From assembly GCF_014084105.1 (NCBI RefSeq), contig NZ_CP048289.1, forward strand, positions 4,535,922 to 4,599,921: a stretch of 64,000 nucleotides of DNA. Direction: 5' to 3'. The notes below the pieces were generated by a model, which was not told where the DNA came from, ran no database searches, and saw nothing but the letters and a program-made list of their open reading frames with translations. This document shows positions 1 through 9,663 of the stretch, one piece after another. Origin of the DNA: Streptacidiphilus sp. P02-A3a (GTDB taxonomy: Bacteria > Actinomycetota > Actinomycetes > Streptomycetales > Streptomycetaceae). A program made the translations under genes and the position numbers. Within the stretch, counting starts at the first letter, position 1, and every line of letters begins with the position of its first letter.

Positions 1-279
1 CAGACCCAGCAGTACCTGGACGCGCAGAACATCAGCGCCGAGGCCGTCATCGAGTCCCCGTCCAGCAGCTACCCCTCGTTCAGCGAACTGGACTTCACGA
101 ACGTCACCGTCAACGGCCAGGTCTTCGACGACTTCAGCCCGCAGGCCATCGACAGCGGCGGCTACACCGAGACCGCGCTGGACAACGGCGGCTTCTCCAT
201 CGTGCCCGGCGGCGACTCCACCCGGCACCACAACGACCGGGCGACCACCGCCCCCACCCACGGCGCGACCCGCTACTGA
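1..279 (+). CDS. G1 (eqolisin/A4) family glutamic endopeptidase, C-terminal part
   Basis: Only the last 92 codons lie in the window; the start is off the left edge. The fragment begins QTQQYLDAQNISAEAVIESP and continues with a PSFSELDFTNVTVNG strand. In G1 peptidases (scytalidoglutamic peptidase type) the AE-x-(I/V)-x-E-x-P stretch carries the catalytic glutamate, here the Glu of AEAVIES, followed by the F.....(V/T)F(T/S)N strand. The Gln partner would lie upstream. These are secreted acid proteases with a beta-sandwich fold. The tail after NGGFSIV is Gly, His and Thr rich and is probably not catalytic. The family call rests on this short motif and the strand pattern only. Confidence 0.6.
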   Translation, partial: QTQQYLDAQNISAEAVIESPSSSYPSFSELDFTNVTVNGQVFDDFSPQAIDSGGYTETALDNGGFSIVPGGDSTRHHNDRATTAPTHGATRY

Positions 280-340
280 GCAACCGCCCCGGGGCCTCCG
301 CCGTCCCGCGCGGGACGGCAGGGGCCCGGGGGCTGGGGGG

Positions 341-1213
341 TCAGACCCGGTCGGCGGCGATCAGCACGTACTGGAAGGAGCCGTCCTTGTAGGAGGACAG
401 GAACGCCTCCTCGATGCCGGTGACCAGGGCGGAGGTGGCGCGCAACTCCCAGTAGGGCAAGGTGGCCTCGGTCAGGTCGATGATGGCCCGGGGCACCAGC
501 CGGTTGTCGGCCATGGCCCGCAGGTACTCCCGGCGGGAGTGGATGTTGCACTCGAAGTGCGCGTTGATCTGCGACACCCACTTCGAGGGCTGCCCGTAGG
601 CCGGGTTCCAGCAGCCGGTGATGGTGACGTACCGGCCGCCGACCTCCAGGATCCGCGCGTGCTCGCCCATCAGGTCGTCCAGGTCGACGTACATGCTGGA
701 CTCGTTGTTCCAGGAGGCCCGGGCCGAACCGGTCTCGAACGGCATGTCCAACATGTTGCGGACCCGGGCGTGGACGAACGCGGCGGCCTCGGTCTCCTCG
801 GCGCGCCGGTTGGCGAACTCGGCCTGCTTGGCCGACAGCGTCAGCCCCTCGACCCGGCACCCGAAACGCTGATGGGCCATCATCATCGAGCCGCCGCGCC
901 CGCATCCGGCGTCCACCAGCAGCGACTCGCGCGGGACGTGGCCCAGGTGGTCCAGCAGCAGGTCGGCCTGCGCCGACTCCAACCGGTGCAACTCCGCGAC
1001 CAGCCGCCTCTCGTGGCCACTGGCGGGACCGGCGAGCGCATCCCGGTCGACGTCGCCGATGCCGTAGTGGTGGTGGTAGAGGCCGTCGACATCGCCCAGC
1101 CGCAGGTTGACCGGGCGCGCCTCCTGGTCCCAGTAGCGGGCGATGTCGTCCTGGTAGGGCGTGGCGGGCCCGGGGATCACGGCGGTGTCGGGGGTGAAGT
1201 CGGTTGTGGTCAT
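341..1213 (-). CDS. mtf: geranyl diphosphate 2-C-methyltransferase (2-methylisoborneol pathway)
   Basis: SAM-dependent enzyme that methylates C2 of geranyl diphosphate to give the C11 substrate of 2-methylisoborneol synthase. Motif I (VDAGCGRGG) is at residues 100-108 and the N-terminal half has the family's YHHHYGIG stretch. The reading frame is open up to 1264, but the ATG at 1213 is preceded by GAGGAG with a spacing of about nine bases, so I place the start there (290 aa, start MTTTDF). The cyclase gene ends at 1272, 58 bases upstream on the same strand, so the two are probably cotranscribed. Methyltransferase, terpene cyclase and cyclic-nucleotide-domain protein together form the known 2-methylisoborneol gene set of streptomycetes. 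Confidence 0.93.
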   Translation of the reverse strand: MTTTDFTPDTAVIPGPATPYQDDIARYWDQEARPVNLRLGDVDGLYHHHYGIGDVDRDALAGPASGHERRLVAELHRLESAQADLLLDHLGHVPRESLLVDAGCGRGGSMMMAHQRFGCRVEGLTLSAKQAEFANRRAEETEAAAFVHARVRNMLDMPFETGSARASWNNESSMYVDLDDLMGEHARILEVGGRYVTITGCWNPAYGQPSKWVSQINAHFECNIHSRREYLRAMADNRLVPRAIIDLTEATLPYWELRATSALVTGIEEAFLSSYKDGSFQYVLIAADRV

Positions 1214-1271
1214 GGGTCGTTCCTCTCCTCGGTCAACAGGGGTGGGTCCCGCGGGCGCGGTCACCGGAAGG

Positions 1272-2456
1272 TCACCAGAAGTCGGGCAGGGTGTAGCGGT
1301 AGGTGTTGGTGCAGTGCCAGTGGTGGTTTCCGTCGACCCAGGCGGCCACGCCGCGCAGGAAGCGGAGCACCGTGGGCACCGGGTGGTCCGCCGCCGCCTG
1401 GGCCGCGGCGTCCTCGAAGCCGTGCATGAGCTCGTTGTGGACCTCGACCGCCTTCAGGTACGCCTCGCGCTCGGAGCACTCCTCGCGCTCGCCGATGACC
1501 ACCGGCAGGTTCAAGTGCCGTCCTGGACTGGCGAGTTCCTTGGTGTACGAGTACAGGTCGTTGACGATGGTGGTCGCGTTGGAGCCCAGGGCGATGACCC
1601 GCTGGACCACCGGCAGCGCGTGCAGGTCGGCGGGCAGTTCGTAGCCGTCCACGGTGTCGGTGATGGTCGGGCAGGGACGGAAGTTGTTGAACTGGCGCAT
1701 CGACAGGTATTCCCAGACCTCGGGAACGTAGTCCGTCTCCTGCCAGGCCGCCTCGGCCAGGTAGCCCAGGTGCAGCCGCGCCATGTCGTGCCGGAAGCGG
1801 TCCGCCTGGGAGGGCGAGGCCGCCTGGGCGAAGTACCGCATGGCCGAGCGGTAGGCGCGCCGGGGGGAGTCCGCCGACAGCGACGCGGCCCAGGCCGGCT
1901 GGTACTCCTGCGTGGTGTGCAGCGGATCGAGGGCGGTGTGCGCCAGCAGCAGCCGCCCGCCCAGGCCGACCGGGGAGCCGCCGTGGTCCTCGCAGTACTG
2001 GTCGTCCAACGCGTTCTCGGCGGCCATCAGCCGGGTGGCGATCAGCAGATGCTCGATCGTGGGCGCGACCGGGTGGCAGGCGACCATGTAGCGCCCGATG
2101 TCGAAGCCGTCGAACTGGCCCTCCCACTCGGGCGGGAACAGCTGGACCTCCTCCACCGCCCACTGCTTGATCCGGTGGCTCACCTCGGCCACGCGCACCG
2201 GGTCGGGCTCGGGCACCGGGTGGTAGTACAGCCCCGGGATCGGCCTGGGCGCCGGCACCTCCCGCCGCGGCGCGTCCTGGGCCACGGCTGCCACCGGCCC
2301 CGGTGCCGCGTCGGATTCGGTTGCCGGTCGCGGGAGTTCGAGCTCCGCCGAGGCCCCGTCCGAGGCCCGGTCCGCGGCCCGGCCCGGATGCGGGCCGGAG
2401 GTGCCGAGACCGCTGGGTCCGCGCAGGATCCGCTGCAGGGCGGTGATGTCGTTCAC
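1272..2456 (-). CDS. tpc: 2-methylisoborneol synthase (class I terpene cyclase)
   Basis: Cyclises 2-methyl-geranyl diphosphate to 2-methylisoborneol. The frame is open to a GTG at 2549 (425 aa). In that numbering the first metal motif is DDQYCED (182-188) and the second is NDLYSYTKE (330-338, with N330, S334 and E338). About 100 N-terminal residues are Pro/Ala rich and low-complexity, with the recurrent GPSGLGT motif at 44-50; in encapsulated cyclases such a tail is thought to dock the cargo. The start is uncertain. A GAGGAG site serves an ATG at 2503 that opens a 16-codon frame, whose TGA overlaps the GTG at 2456, so I use 2456 (394 aa). The GTG at 2549 has only a weak G-rich site. The C-terminus NTYRYTLPDFW is typical of the family. 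Confidence 0.93.
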   Translation of the reverse strand: MNDITALQRILRGPSGLGTSGPHPGRAADRASDGASAELELPRPATESDAAPGPVAAVAQDAPRREVPAPRPIPGLYYHPVPEPDPVRVAEVSHRIKQWAVEEVQLFPPEWEGQFDGFDIGRYMVACHPVAPTIEHLLIATRLMAAENALDDQYCEDHGGSPVGLGGRLLLAHTALDPLHTTQEYQPAWAASLSADSPRRAYRSAMRYFAQAASPSQADRFRHDMARLHLGYLAEAAWQETDYVPEVWEYLSMRQFNNFRPCPTITDTVDGYELPADLHALPVVQRVIALGSNATTIVNDLYSYTKELASPGRHLNLPVVIGEREECSEREAYLKAVEVHNELMHGFEDAAAQAAADHPVPTVLRFLRGVAAWVDGNHHWHCTNTYRYTLPDFW

Positions 2457-2503
2457 GAGCACACCGCCGCGGCCTGACGGCGCGGTACGCCGGGATGGTG
2501 CAT
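2453..2503 (-). CDS. possible 16-aa leader peptide coupled to the terpene cyclase
   Basis: ATG at 2503 lies nine bases after a clear GAGGAG site (2513-2518). The frame MHHPGVPRRQAAAVCS ends with a TGA that overlaps a GTG of the cyclase frame (GTGA). This looks like a translationally coupled leader. Equally, the site could be chance and the cyclase could start at 2549. No homologue is known to me. Confidence 0.3.
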   Translation of the reverse strand: MHHPGVPRRQAAAVCS

Positions 2504-2549
2504 GATCGGCCACTCCTCGAAGAGTTGTTGACTCGCGTGCGATGGTCAC

Positions 2550-3281
2550 CCGTGCCGCCGCCCCGGGCGGACGGCGGCGCGGGCGGCGGTGCGGACGGCG
2601 CGGGCGGGCAGCGGGGGCGGGCAGGCGGCGTGGGCGGGGTCGCGGCGCGGGCGGTACCGGGGCCCATCAGCCGCGCGCGGGAGCCAGAGGTGACGTTTCG
2701 TCTGCGGGAGCCGACGCGCGGCCGCGTCGGACCCAACGGGCATGTCCGGTTCCCTTCCCCCATGGGCTCTAGAATCGCCGAAAAGAAATATGGCTGGTCA
2801 TAAGCCCAGTACACAATCACTCGATCGAGTGAATGCGTCGTTGGCATACTCATGCAATACTTGCCCCCGGCGGCGCCCGGAAAGTTCCCTCGAAAAACCA
2901 GTGTTGGCAACGGGTTCAGTAGCAATTTCCCCCGGTCGGAAGCGGCTCCGACGGCACTGGGGGCAACGGGGTTGGATCCATCACGCGTACCTGTTCGGTT
3001 TTGGCCGTCCTCGATCGGCGACTCCATGCATACTGGTGGGACTTTGTCGGCGCACGCTGTCCGGTCCGCGCCGTCCGGCCCTTTCGGTGCGCGGTGCCCC
3101 AATACCACAGTGACGGCATTCACTCGTTGTTCGCAGTGGAATACTCGTTGATTTCCCAGAAATGACAGGGCGTCAGTTGACGGCGGCCGACGGTATCGGC
3201 TAATACGCCGTCCAGTCGTCGCGCCCTGCGTCCGAAACCTTCCCAGCACGGCAGTCCACGTCTTCCAGAGGAGTCGGCGAC
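2550..3281. other. divergent intergenic region between cyclase and shell-protein genes
   Basis: About 730 bases hold the divergent promoters of the 2-methylisoborneol genes and the shell gene. Open frames here (for example 2742-3113) lack ribosome sites and recognisable products. The middle part (about 2760-3010) is less GC-rich than its flanks, as expected for promoters, but no -10/-35 pair stands out. Confidence 0.5.
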
Positions 3282-4664
3282 ATGGCCCAGGAACAGACCG
3301 CACTGACTACGGCCGCAGCAAAGAATCTGGCGACCACCACCAAGACGCCGCCGCAGATGCAAGGCATCAGCTCGCGCTGGCTGCTCAAGATGCTGCCGTG
3401 GGTGCAGGTCTCCGGCGGCACCTACCGGGTGAACCGGCGGCTGACCTACACCACCGGGCAGGGGCGGCTCAGCTTCGTCCAGGCCGGGGCCGACGTGCGG
3501 ATCGTGCCGCCGACGCTGGCCGAACTCCCGGTGCTGCGCGGGTTCGAGGACCAGGCGCTGCTCGCCGAGCTGGCCGGGCGCTTCACCCGGCGCGACTTCG
3601 AGCAGGGCGAGGTGCTGGTCGAGCGCGGAGCGCCGGTCGACCAGGTGCTGGTGGTCGCCCACGGCAAGATCCGCAAGCTCGGGGAGGGCAAGTTCGGCGA
3701 CCACCAGGCCGTGCTGGGCACCTTGGCCAACGGCGACCACTTCGGTGACGAGACCCTCACCGAGGACGGTCTGACCTGGAACTACACCGCCAGGGCGGCC
3801 ACCTCCGGCTCGCTGCTGGTGCTTCCCCGCGGCGCCTTCAGCGACCTGGTCGCCCGCTCGGAGCAGCTGCGCGCGCAGGTCGACTCCTACCAGGCCGCCA
3901 CCGACCAGGACCAGGACTCCCACGGCCAGGCCGAGATCGCCCTGGCCGCCGGGCACGACGGCGAGCCGGAACTGCCCGGCTCCTTCGCGGACTACGAACT
4001 GACGCCGCGCGAATACGAGTTGAGCGTCGCCCAGACCATCCTGCAGGTCCACACCCGGGTCGCCGACCTCTACAACAAGCCGATGGACCAGACCGAGCAG
4101 CAACTCAAGCTCACCATCGAGGCACTGAGGGAGCGTCAGGAGCACGAGCTGGTCAACAACCCGGAGTTCGGGCTGCTCGCCAACGCCGACCACCAGCAGC
4201 GGATCTCGACCCACAGCGGCCCGCCCACCCCGGACGACCTGGACGAGCTGCTCTCCCGCCGACGGGGTTCGCGGCTGTTCCTGGCCCATCCGCGGGCCAT
4301 CGCCGCCTTCGCCCGGGAGTGCAACAAGCGCGGCCTGTACCCGGAGTCGGTGGACGTCGAGGGGCACCGGATCCCGTCCTGGCGCGGGGTGCCGATCTTC
4401 CCGTGCGGCAAGATCCCGGTCAACGGCGGCCACACCAGCTCGATCCTGGTGCTGCGTACCGGCGAGGACAACCAGGGCGTGGTCGGGCTGCACCAGACCG
4501 GGCTGCCGGACGAGTACGAACCGGGCCTGTCGGTGCGCTTCATGGGCATCAACGAGAAGGCCGTGATCCAGTACCTGGTCAGCACCTACTACTCGGCCGC
4601 GGTGCTGGTCCCGGACGCGCTGGGGGTGCTGGAGAACGTCGAGGTGGCCCACCCCCGCGACTGA
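3282..4664 (+). CDS. cnb: family 2B encapsulin-type shell protein with cyclic-nucleotide-binding-like domain
   Basis: 460 aa. The ATG is nine bases after GAGGAG. An HK97-like shell fold is split by an inserted Crp-like cyclic-nucleotide-binding domain (about residues 85-190, with [19 protein letters not shown] and [10 protein letters not shown]). Shell segments are the N-terminal arm ([18 protein letters not shown]), an E-loop-like stretch ([18 protein letters not shown]) and the C-terminal A-domain ([17 protein letters not shown]). Older annotation calls this an EshA-type or Crp/Fnr regulator, but there is no DNA-binding domain. Family 2B encapsulins are known to sit beside terpene cyclases and to enclose them, so the neighbouring 2-methylisoborneol synthase is the likely cargo. 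Whether it binds a nucleotide is not shown: the phosphate-binding cassette is only partly conserved. Confidence 0.85.
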   Translation: MAQEQTALTTAAAKNLATTTKTPPQMQGISSRWLLKMLPWVQVSGGTYRVNRRLTYTTGQGRLSFVQAGADVRIVPPTLAELPVLRGFEDQALLAELAGRFTRRDFEQGEVLVERGAPVDQVLVVAHGKIRKLGEGKFGDHQAVLGTLANGDHFGDETLTEDGLTWNYTARAATSGSLLVLPRGAFSDLVARSEQLRAQVDSYQAATDQDQDSHGQAEIALAAGHDGEPELPGSFADYELTPREYELSVAQTILQVHTRVADLYNKPMDQTEQQLKLTIEALRERQEHELVNNPEFGLLANADHQQRISTHSGPPTPDDLDELLSRRRGSRLFLAHPRAIAAFARECNKRGLYPESVDVEGHRIPSWRGVPIFPCGKIPVNGGHTSSILVLRTGEDNQGVVGLHQTGLPDEYEPGLSVRFMGINEKAVIQYLVSTYYSAAVLVPDALGVLENVEVAHPRD

Positions 4665-4776
4665 CCGCGCCCCCGCGCACCGCCCACCCGGCACCCCCCC
4701 ACCGGGTGGGCACCCCCGCGCCCGGGGTGGCGGTCAGCGTCGGGCGAAGGGCGGGGCGTGTTCATGGCATAGAGCT

Positions 4777-4810
4777 GTGCCCGCCCCCGTTCGTGCTCAG
4801 GGGCGGGCAC
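4777..4810. terminator. bidirectional hairpin between shell gene and LamG gene
   Basis: Perfect 11-bp inverted repeat GTGCCCGCCCC / GGGGCGGGCAC (4777-4787 and 4800-4810) with a 12-base loop. It lies between two convergent genes. Confidence 0.8.
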
Positions 4811-4827
4811 ACGGACGGTGGGCTTGG

Positions 4828-7800
4828 TCAGTTGAGGTTGTTGATGGGGGCGGGAGTGTCGTTGAGGGTGGTTGCGGCTGATGGGCTGAGGGCGATGTCG
4901 TAGATGTGGACATCGCTGATCTCGCCGGGGAAGTCGGCCTGGCTGGCGTTACTGTCGTTGTCGGAGCCGCCGATGAGAAGGGGACCGGACGAGGTCGAGT
5001 TCCAGGGGGTGGGATTGGTGCCGGTACCGGCGAGCTGACCGTTGACGTAGAGGCTCATGGTGTCGGTGGTGGCGTCGAAGACCCCGACCAGGTGGGTCCA
5101 TTGGCCTCCGGTGGCGGTGATGTTGTCGCCGGCATGGTAGTAGGCGCTGGGGCTGGCGGTGTCGGTGTCCGGCGAGACAAGAGTCCAGCCCTTGAAGCTG
5201 TCGGAGTACTGCAGGTAGAAGCCGCAGCGGAGGCCGGTTCCGTCGCGCTGCGCCACGACGGTGTAGTGGCTGGCCGGGTTGAAGCCGACGTTGAGTTTGG
5301 CCCAGACGGAAACGGTGTAACTGCCGCTGGTGTTGATGACCGATCCGGATGTTGCGGCGTAGCCGGTGGTGCCGTCGAGGTTGAGGACCGTGCCGGTGGG
5401 GTCGGAACTGGTGATGCGGCTGCTGTCGGTGGCCCAATTCGCGCTGCCCTCAAGGGCGGCATCGGTGGTGCCGGTGGTGTTCTCGGTGTCGATGGCAGCA
5501 CCGTTGCTGTCCGTGCCGCCGTCGAGATCCCACCAGTTCGCGGAGTTGCTGAAGATGCCCTCGTCGGCGGGGGTGGCGAAGTTGGCGGTGCCGGTGCTGC
5601 TGGGCAGGGCACCGGGGTAGTCGACGACCTCGTCGGTGGGGGTGACGGCGTACAGGGACGGCTCGCCGAGTCCGGTGCCGTCCCCGGGGGAGGCAAGAGT
5701 GGGGTATTCGGCGGCGGTGAGTACGGGGGTGAGGGCGGTGGGCATGGTCGGCATGGGTATTGGGAGTTGGTTGCCGCTCTGGGAGGCCCAGTCCTGCTCG
5801 GGACCGTTGTCGCAGGTCCAGATCAGCAGGGCGGTGTCTCGGGTCTGGTTTGCCGAGGGGTCAGCCAGGCACATGCCGGACGCGGTGTTGACCAGGGAGC
5901 CCGTGGTTCCCGCGGTCCACTGCTGCAGGGTGTTGCCGCTGTTGCAGGTATCGAAGGTGACCAGGGAGTCCTTGGCGGTAGCGCTGGCTTGCAGGCACAG
6001 GCCTTCGGTGCGCACGGTGTGGTCTGCCAGCAGGCTGAAGGCCTGTTCGGGGGCCTGGTCGCAGGTCCAGATGATGGCGGCGCTGCCGGAGGTGGTGCTG
6101 CCGGAGGCGTCTGCCGCACACAGGCTGGCGCCGGTGGTGGTGGTGACCGCGGAGGTGAACGGGGCTGTGGTGGGTGCGGCGATCTCGTCGGGATAGCCGG
6201 TGGTGGGGTCGATGGCCAGGGAGAAGCTGTAGAGGATGCCGCTGTTGGTGTCGCGGGCCCACAGGGTCTCGGTGCCTGCAGTGTTGGTGTTCACGTCTCC
6301 GCCGACGGTGCCGGGGGAGATGAGGGTGAAGTGGGACCAGTCGCCGGTGCCTAGAAGGATCGGGGTTGTGGCTGTGGTGCCGGTGGCAGGGGGGCCCAGC
6401 GGGTCGCTGGCGCTGCTGCTGCCACGGTAGAGCCAGAGCTGGTCGCCGCTGCTGCCCTTCTCGCTGGTGATCAGGTCGGCGTACTTGTCGCCGTAGACGG
6501 ACCCGGGTGCGGTCATCTGATCCACGGTGGACCAGTCAGTGGCGTCGTAGAGGGCGCAGTTGTTGCTGCGGCCGGTGACGGGCAGGCACTGCGGTTTCGG
6601 GATGACGGTGTGAACGAGGGTGAAGCGGCCGTCGACACCGCCCTGGTGGATACCGTCGTTGTCGACGCTGTAGAGAGTGGCGTTGTTCTTCTGGTGAGCG
6701 AACAGGTCGTCGACGGTCATGTTGTGCAAGCTGCCCCGGTGTGCGATCTGGAAGTCGCTCCAGCTCGTGTTGTCGGGGCTGTCGGCAGCAGGGGAGGCCT
6801 GGCAGCCGGGCAGGTAGTTGCTGGGAGCGCAGACCGTGTCGTGGGCGTTCGTGCCGTTGGGGTCGGCGTCACCGGGGAGCATGATCAGGTCGCCGTTGGA
6901 GTTGGTGGCGAGGAGGTCAGGGGTGTTGTCGTGGGTGAGGTCTCCCGCGGTGACATGGCTTGCGGGGTTCCAGGGTGCGTAGAAGGTGTAGGTGGCCGGG
7001 TTGACGGCGGAGTTGCCGGCATTGTCGACTGCTTCGACGTACAGGATGTGAGTGCCCCAGCCCTCTGGGGTGATCTTCACTTGGGCGGTGCCGGTGGAGT
7101 CGGCGGCTGTATAGCTGTATCCGTCGGTGGGGATGGGCTGGTCGAGGGAGTAGCGGAATCCGGCCAGCCCGCTGGTGAGGCATTTCGGGATGGAGCAGCC
7201 GGCGGGTTGGGGGTCGGTGCTGGTGAGGGTGAAGGAACCAGTGGATCCGGCGAACAACTTGGTCGTGTTGCTGCCGGCGACCGGGAAGTCCGTGCTGGTG
7301 ACGGTGGCCTGGTTGGGTGGAGTGAGGTCGACGTTGAACCGGCAGTCGCTGACGGTGTTGGAGGTCAAGGTGCCGTCGGAGGCCTGGGTCGACCAGTTGT
7401 ACTGGTGGCCGTCTGTCACGGTCGTGGACATTGCGAGGCTCGCGGGGGCGCCGGATGCCTGGTAACTGGTGTGGTTGTAGGTGACCTGGGTGGGGGTCCC
7501 GCTGCCGTCGCCGGTGTCGTTCAGGCTGAACCAGGTGGCCACCGTGGACCCGACGGGGGAGACCGCCGTGGCGTTCATGGTGATGTTGCTGGCGCCGTTG
7601 TTGATGGTGGTCTGCCCGATCCAGCCTGGGGTTCCGGTGCCGCAGGCGGGGTCGGCGTCGACGAGCTTGCCCTGGGCGTTGGTGGTGATCGCTGCCGGGG
7701 TGGTGTTGACGCTCGACGCGGCGATGGTCGGCGCGATGTCGTAGGTAGTGATCAGCTTGGGGTCGGTGGCGAACCGCTCGAAGTCTGAGGAGGAACTCTC

Positions 7801-9399
7801 GTCGGGGTTGTAGAGGCCGAAGGTCCAGGTGCTGTTCTTCCCGGCGATGGAACTGATCGCGGAGGTGACGGCCAGGGAACCGTTCTGACCCCCGCATGAG
7901 GTGGTGTCAGCGGGATCAGCGCCGTTGTAGGCGCTTCCCAAGGTGATCGTCCCCAGGGTTGAGAGCGCGGCGGGCTGGGTGTCCCAGTACATGCTCCGGG
8001 AGATCCCTCCAGTCCATTTGACCGTCACGGGAGCGGTCGTTGAACAGCTCCATCGAGCGGCGTAGGTCTCGGTGACGTCGAGCGTGGAGGACAGCACGTG
8101 CATGCTGCTGGTCAGCTTGGAGGTGTCGATCTCGAAGAAGGACCGCTCGGCGCCGATGCAGTCGCCGTTGGCAGCGTTGTAGGCCTGGTAGCCGACGCCT
8201 TCACCGTTGGTCTGTGCGTAGTCGTACTCATGGTTGCTCGACGAGGCCGAGTCGCAACCTTGCTGCGCTTCGAAGTAGTTGGAGGTGAGGTTGTCGACGG
8301 GCGGGTCGATGTAGACCGGATAGGTCGTGTTGGCCCCGGTCAACAGGGACTGGTCCGGGGTGAGAGTCAGCCCGCTACTGGAAGTGGTCATGGGCACCTG
8401 CGCGACCTGTGCGCCTGTTCCGGGCCCATCGGTGCCCGACGCGGTGCCCGACGCGGTGCCCGCGCCGCCGGCACCAGCTGTACTGGTGTCCGTCGGTGTC
8501 GGTGTGGTGGGGTCAGCCGCGGCGTCTGCGGTCCCTATCGCCGCGCGGGCCGCCGACTGCGCGCTGGCGGCGGACGTCGCGGTGGCGCTCGGGGACGGGG
8601 TGCTTTGCCCGCCGGTGCTGTTGGTGTTGTCGCTGGAGTCCCACATGGTGGGGGTGGGGCTGGTGAACACCGTGGTGCCGTCCGGGGCGTTCGCATCCAT
8701 GCCGCCGCCGGTGGCGGTGGCCAGGGTGAGCCCCTCGGTGGTGGCGGCAAGCTGAAGGGTCTTCAGATCGGGGTTCGCGGCGGCCGCGGCATTGTGGACG
8801 ATCAGGACGTCACGGAAGTTGCCCTGCGGGTCGATGCTGACGGACAGGTCCACACCGGGAAGGGCAGACGCATACAGGGCGGTGTTGCCGCTGAGGGTCG
8901 GGACAGGCAGAGCGAAGGGCATGGACAGCGAAAGTTGCTGGTCTGCCTGGTCGGTGAAGGTGACCAGGGGGTTGGTGCCGCCACCGGACAGGGTGACTGC
9001 CGTGGTGGTGGCCTTCGTACTGACGGTTCCGTCGGGATTGGCGGTGAGGGTGTCGTCCAGGGGCACCCACGCGCCGCTCTGCTGCACACGTACCGGCAAG
9101 GCATCGGTGGTCTGTGTGAGGGAGCCGTCCGGGTTGGCGAGGACGGTGGTGGTGGCGGTGGTGAGGGAGTCGACGGTGACGGGCTGACCGGTGGCCACGG
9201 CCTGGAGTTGGGCGGCCTGAACGGACCCGGTCGATGTGGGCGGTGCCGCCGCTCCCGGATCGGCGGGATTGGAGGGGTCGACCGGGCCGCTGTCGGCGAA
9301 CGCCGGTGTGAGAGTGCCAGCGGCGAGCAGGGCTGCCAGAAGAGGCGCGGTGAGTCGGCGCCGGATCCGGGCCCGGCGCGCGCGGGTGGGATCAGTCAT
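4828..9399 (-). CDS. secreted DNRLRE / ricin-lectin / LamG multidomain protein
   Basis: 1523 aa. The N-terminus has Arg-rich residues then LTAPLLAALLAAGTLTPAFA, a signal peptide. Order: a Pro/Thr/Ser-rich N-terminal region; a DNRLRE-type beta domain (about 360-550, start YPVYIDPPVD); Ig-like repeats (about 555-820); FG-GAP-like propeller segments (around AGDLTHDNTPDLLATNSNGD); a ricin-type beta-trefoil (about 1093-1205) with repeated GLCL/MCLAD and QQW signatures; and a C-terminal LamG/concanavalin-like domain (about 1315-1513). It is divergent from the giant RHS gene across 264 bp. Streptomycetes often carry such LamG proteins beside RHS proteins, so it may be a surface or delivery partner. 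No catalytic motif is seen. Confidence 0.82.
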   Translation of the reverse strand: MTDPTRARRARIRRRLTAPLLAALLAAGTLTPAFADSGPVDPSNPADPGAAAPPTSTGSVQAAQLQAVATGQPVTVDSLTTATTTVLANPDGSLTQTTDALPVRVQQSGAWVPLDDTLTANPDGTVSTKATTTAVTLSGGGTNPLVTFTDQADQQLSLSMPFALPVPTLSGNTALYASALPGVDLSVSIDPQGNFRDVLIVHNAAAAANPDLKTLQLAATTEGLTLATATGGGMDANAPDGTTVFTSPTPTMWDSSDNTNSTGGQSTPSPSATATSAASAQSAARAAIGTADAAADPTTPTPTDTSTAGAGGAGTASGTASGTDGPGTGAQVAQVPMTTSSSGLTLTPDQSLLTGANTTYPVYIDPPVDNLTSNYFEAQQGCDSASSSNHEYDYAQTNGEGVGYQAYNAANGDCIGAERSFFEIDTSKLTSSMHVLSSTLDVTETYAARWSCSTTAPVTVKWTGGISRSMYWDTQPAALSTLGTITLGSAYNGADPADTTSCGGQNGSLAVTSAISSIAGKNSTWTFGLYNPDESSSSDFERFATDPKLITTYDIAPTIAASSVNTTPAAITTNAQGKLVDADPACGTGTPGWIGQTTINNGASNITMNATAVSPVGSTVATWFSLNDTGDGSGTPTQVTYNHTSYQASGAPASLAMSTTVTDGHQYNWSTQASDGTLTSNTVSDCRFNVDLTPPNQATVTSTDFPVAGSNTTKLFAGSTGSFTLTSTDPQPAGCSIPKCLTSGLAGFRYSLDQPIPTDGYSYTAADSTGTAQVKITPEGWGTHILYVEAVDNAGNSAVNPATYTFYAPWNPASHVTAGDLTHDNTPDLLATNSNGDLIMLPGDADPNGTNAHDTVCAPSNYLPGCQASPAADSPDNTSWSDFQIAHRGSLHNMTVDDLFAHQKNNATLYSVDNDGIHQGGVDGRFTLVHTVIPKPQCLPVTGRSNNCALYDATDWSTVDQMTAPGSVYGDKYADLITSEKGSSGDQLWLYRGSSSASDPLGPPATGTTATTPILLGTGDWSHFTLISPGTVGGDVNTNTAGTETLWARDTNSGILYSFSLAIDPTTGYPDEIAAPTTAPFTSAVTTTTGASLCAADASGSTTSGSAAIIWTCDQAPEQAFSLLADHTVRTEGLCLQASATAKDSLVTFDTCNSGNTLQQWTAGTTGSLVNTASGMCLADPSANQTRDTALLIWTCDNGPEQDWASQSGNQLPIPMPTMPTALTPVLTAAEYPTLASPGDGTGLGEPSLYAVTPTDEVVDYPGALPSSTGTANFATPADEGIFSNSANWWDLDGGTDSNGAAIDTENTTGTTDAALEGSANWATDSSRITSSDPTGTVLNLDGTTGYAATSGSVINTSGSYTVSVWAKLNVGFNPASHYTVVAQRDGTGLRCGFYLQYSDSFKGWTLVSPDTDTASPSAYYHAGDNITATGGQWTHLVGVFDATTDTMSLYVNGQLAGTGTNPTPWNSTSSGPLLIGGSDNDSNASQADFPGEISDVHIYDIALSPSAATTLNDTPAPINNLN

Positions 9400-9663
9400 C
9401 GTGGACCTTCGTGTGTGTACGAGTATATGTGTTCTCTGTCACGTTCATATGCGGATGATGTCCTACGGGCCTGCCCCTGCATGAGGAATGTGGGAGGAGC
9501 TGTCCGTATTCGCCCGGCATGGATCGGGCGAAAAACCCCCCGTTGTTCGTACGCCCGCCAAGCGGCGAGCGGGCGTCACAGTAGCCGATGGGATGCCTGA
9601 TCCATATGATCCGGAAACGTGGCCGGACCCTGTCACATGTGAACGGACGGGGTATCAGGAACC
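9400..9663. promoter_or_regulatory. divergent promoter region of LamG and RHS genes
   Basis: 264 bases between two divergent secreted-protein genes, so it must carry both promoters. I see AT-richer patches near 9415-9440 and 9600-9612 but no operator I can name. Confidence 0.4.

Noticed and set aside
1261-3303. 680-residue minus-strand frame covering the cyclase and its upstream region
   Set aside because: It runs out of frame over the cyclase, is Pro/Arg-rich, and has no recognisable domain.
3282-4664. Crp/Fnr transcription regulator call for the cyclic-nucleotide-domain protein
   Set aside because: There is no C-terminal helix-turn-helix; the rest matches a shell (HK97-like) fold and the gene context is 2-methylisoborneol synthesis.
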